Part shown: positions 63,141 through 64,000 of the stretch, one piece after another
Layout: each line of letters opens with the position of its first letter
Position numbering within the stretch: position 1 is the stretch's first letter
NCBI GenBank assembly: GCA_009760855.2
Contig: WPIO01000043.1
Coordinates: forward strand, 744,001 to 808,000
Reading direction: 5' to 3'
From: Cristatella mucedo
Taxonomy: Eukaryota; Bryozoa; Phylactolaemata; Cristatellidae
DNA length: 64,000 nt
The notes under the pieces: generated by a model
The model's input: the letters and a program-made list of their open reading frames with translations, nothing else
Databases searched by the model: none
What the model was told of the DNA's origin: nothing
Made by a program: the position numbers and the translations under genes

Positions 63141-64000
63141 TTATTTTGAAATTTCTATTGTAGCTATAACATCTGTAATAGTATTTATTGTATTTTTATT
63201 TTGATCTGTTAAACTAATTTTAATACTACTTACACCATCAATGTCTCCACGAGTAGGCAAGAGTAAAACGTTTGGAACATGTACGTCAATTTTTTCTCCT
63301 GGATCAATATCATCAATATCAATTAAATATAAAGATGAAGACTGTTCTAAAAATCCTTTTTTATGTTCAACATAGCTCTTACTAGGATCTACAAGATCAC
63401 AATCAATGCTTATCCATTTTACTCCAGAATTATCTGGCAACTGCATTTTATTCCAAGCCTTGTAAGTACCAGAAAAATACATTGCTTTTTCTATAGCTTC
63501 ATATGGCGTTCCACCAACCATTGCTGCATCATATGTGCCTTGCAAATTTGAACTAAATCCTAAAGTATCTCCAATATAGTTAATCACTCTAGAATTTGTT
63601 CCGAGCAATACAAAAAAATCAACAATAACTTGCATTATTATTCTATCATCAGCATCGTCGCTAAATCTTATTCCAGTACTACTTCTATTGGCAAGATTGA
63701 TGAGCATAGAGCTTGGTTTTACAGCTGATAATGCTTGATTTAATGCACAAACAATCTTTTGACTATCATAAAATCCTTCTGGAACAGCGACTGAAAAATT
63801 GAGTGGAGATGCTATTGCTTTATACCAAAGCAAATCGTTTACGCCATGAATAATATTTGATATTATTTTGTTTGTATATGTAAACTCAACTCTCCGTAAG
63901 CCTATTTTGTTATAACCAGAATCAGATCCAAGCATTAATGGAGGAACAAGAGCCTTTGAATCTGAACTGGTTGTCTCAGTGATTCTTATAGAAATTCTTA
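63141..64000 (-). CDS. Penton-like minor capsid protein, element B copy, partial
   Basis: Open from 63,141 to the window edge without reaching its start; the internal ATG at 63,935 is not the true start, since homology (an IRIT block like IRLSG in element A) continues to about 63,990. It has the same blocks as the element A penton-like proteins: GLRRVEFTY, IGDTLGF, WISIDCDLVDP, VHVPNVLLLPTRGDI and DQNKNT. Confidence 0.62.
   Translation of the reverse strand, partial: RISIRITETTSSDSKALVPPLMLGSDSGYNKIGLRRVEFTYTNKIISNIIHGVNDLLWYKAIASPLNFSVAVPEGFYDSQKIVCALNQALSAVKPSSMLINLANRSSTGIRFSDDADDRIIMQVIVDFFVLLGTNSRVINYIGDTLGFSSNLQGTYDAAMVGGTPYEAIEKAMYFSGTYKAWNKMQLPDNSGVKWISIDCDLVDPSKSYVEHKKGFLEQSSSLYLIDIDDIDPGEKIDVHVPNVLLLPTRGDIDGVSSIKISLTDQNKNTINTITDVIATIEISK

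Larger units (their letters stand above)
57240..64000. mobile_element. Element B: second Maverick/adintovirus-like element, runs off the window
   Basis: It has the same AT-rich compact style as element A. Its YqaJ, capsid, coiled-coil and penton-like genes are colinear with those of element A but clearly diverged in sequence. To the left it adds an integrase, a Cys-rich protein, two unknown genes and a fibre gene that element A lacks at that place. No PolB, ATPase or protease lies in the visible part; they would be expected beyond 64,000. Confidence 0.82.

Overview
This is animal nuclear DNA, most likely from an invertebrate with a repeat-rich genome; the species cannot be named from the window. 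The evidence is spliced genes with GT-AG introns, L2/CR1-type LINE fragments with ATT-repeat tails, tRNA-derived SINEs, a hAT transposon relic, long microsatellites and CpG-rich 5' regions. From about 40.7 kb the composition changes abruptly to AT-rich, densely packed, bidirectional viral-type genes.

Region 1 (1-40.7 kb) is host sequence. A diverged satellite array with a period of about 170 bp fills roughly 1.37-4.29 kb. Two tandem three-exon genes on the + strand encode BRI3-family (brain protein I3, DUF2367) small membrane proteins: copy 1 at 11,117-17,859 and copy 2 at 23,927-33,089. Their splice phases match and their last coding exons are both exactly 132 bp. The introns and flanks are filled with nested LINE and SINE fragments. 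A hAT transposase pseudogene (about 38.87-40.70 kb), itself interrupted by a LINE 3' end, abuts the viral DNA.

Region 2 (about 40.7-56.4 kb) is element A, a decaying Maverick/Polinton- or adintovirus-like dsDNA element. In order it holds a truncated protein-primed-type PolB, a YqaJ-like nuclease, the major capsid protein, a coiled-coil protein, two tandem penton-like proteins, a third minor virion protein, a basic virion protein, the packaging ATPase, a zinc-ribbon protein, an adenain-like protease, a hypothetical protein, three tandem tail-fibre-like proteins, a membrane protein, an HNH-AP2 endonuclease and a PLA2-domain protein. It ends near a perfect 34-bp inverted repeat.

Region 3 (56.4-57.24 kb) is a CpG-rich block. 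Region 4 (57.24-64.0 kb, running off the window) is element B, a second, diverged relative in the same orientation: two unknown genes, an integrase, a Cys-rich protein, a fourth fibre-like protein, then YqaJ, major capsid, coiled-coil and penton-like genes colinear with those of element A.

Most viral genes start just downstream of a TATAGAA-type motif, and in two places this motif is expanded into arrays inside the tail of the upstream gene. Many reading frames carry single-base shifts in or near A/T runs plus a few nonsense codons. The elements are therefore either old integrations or assembled from indel-prone reads.
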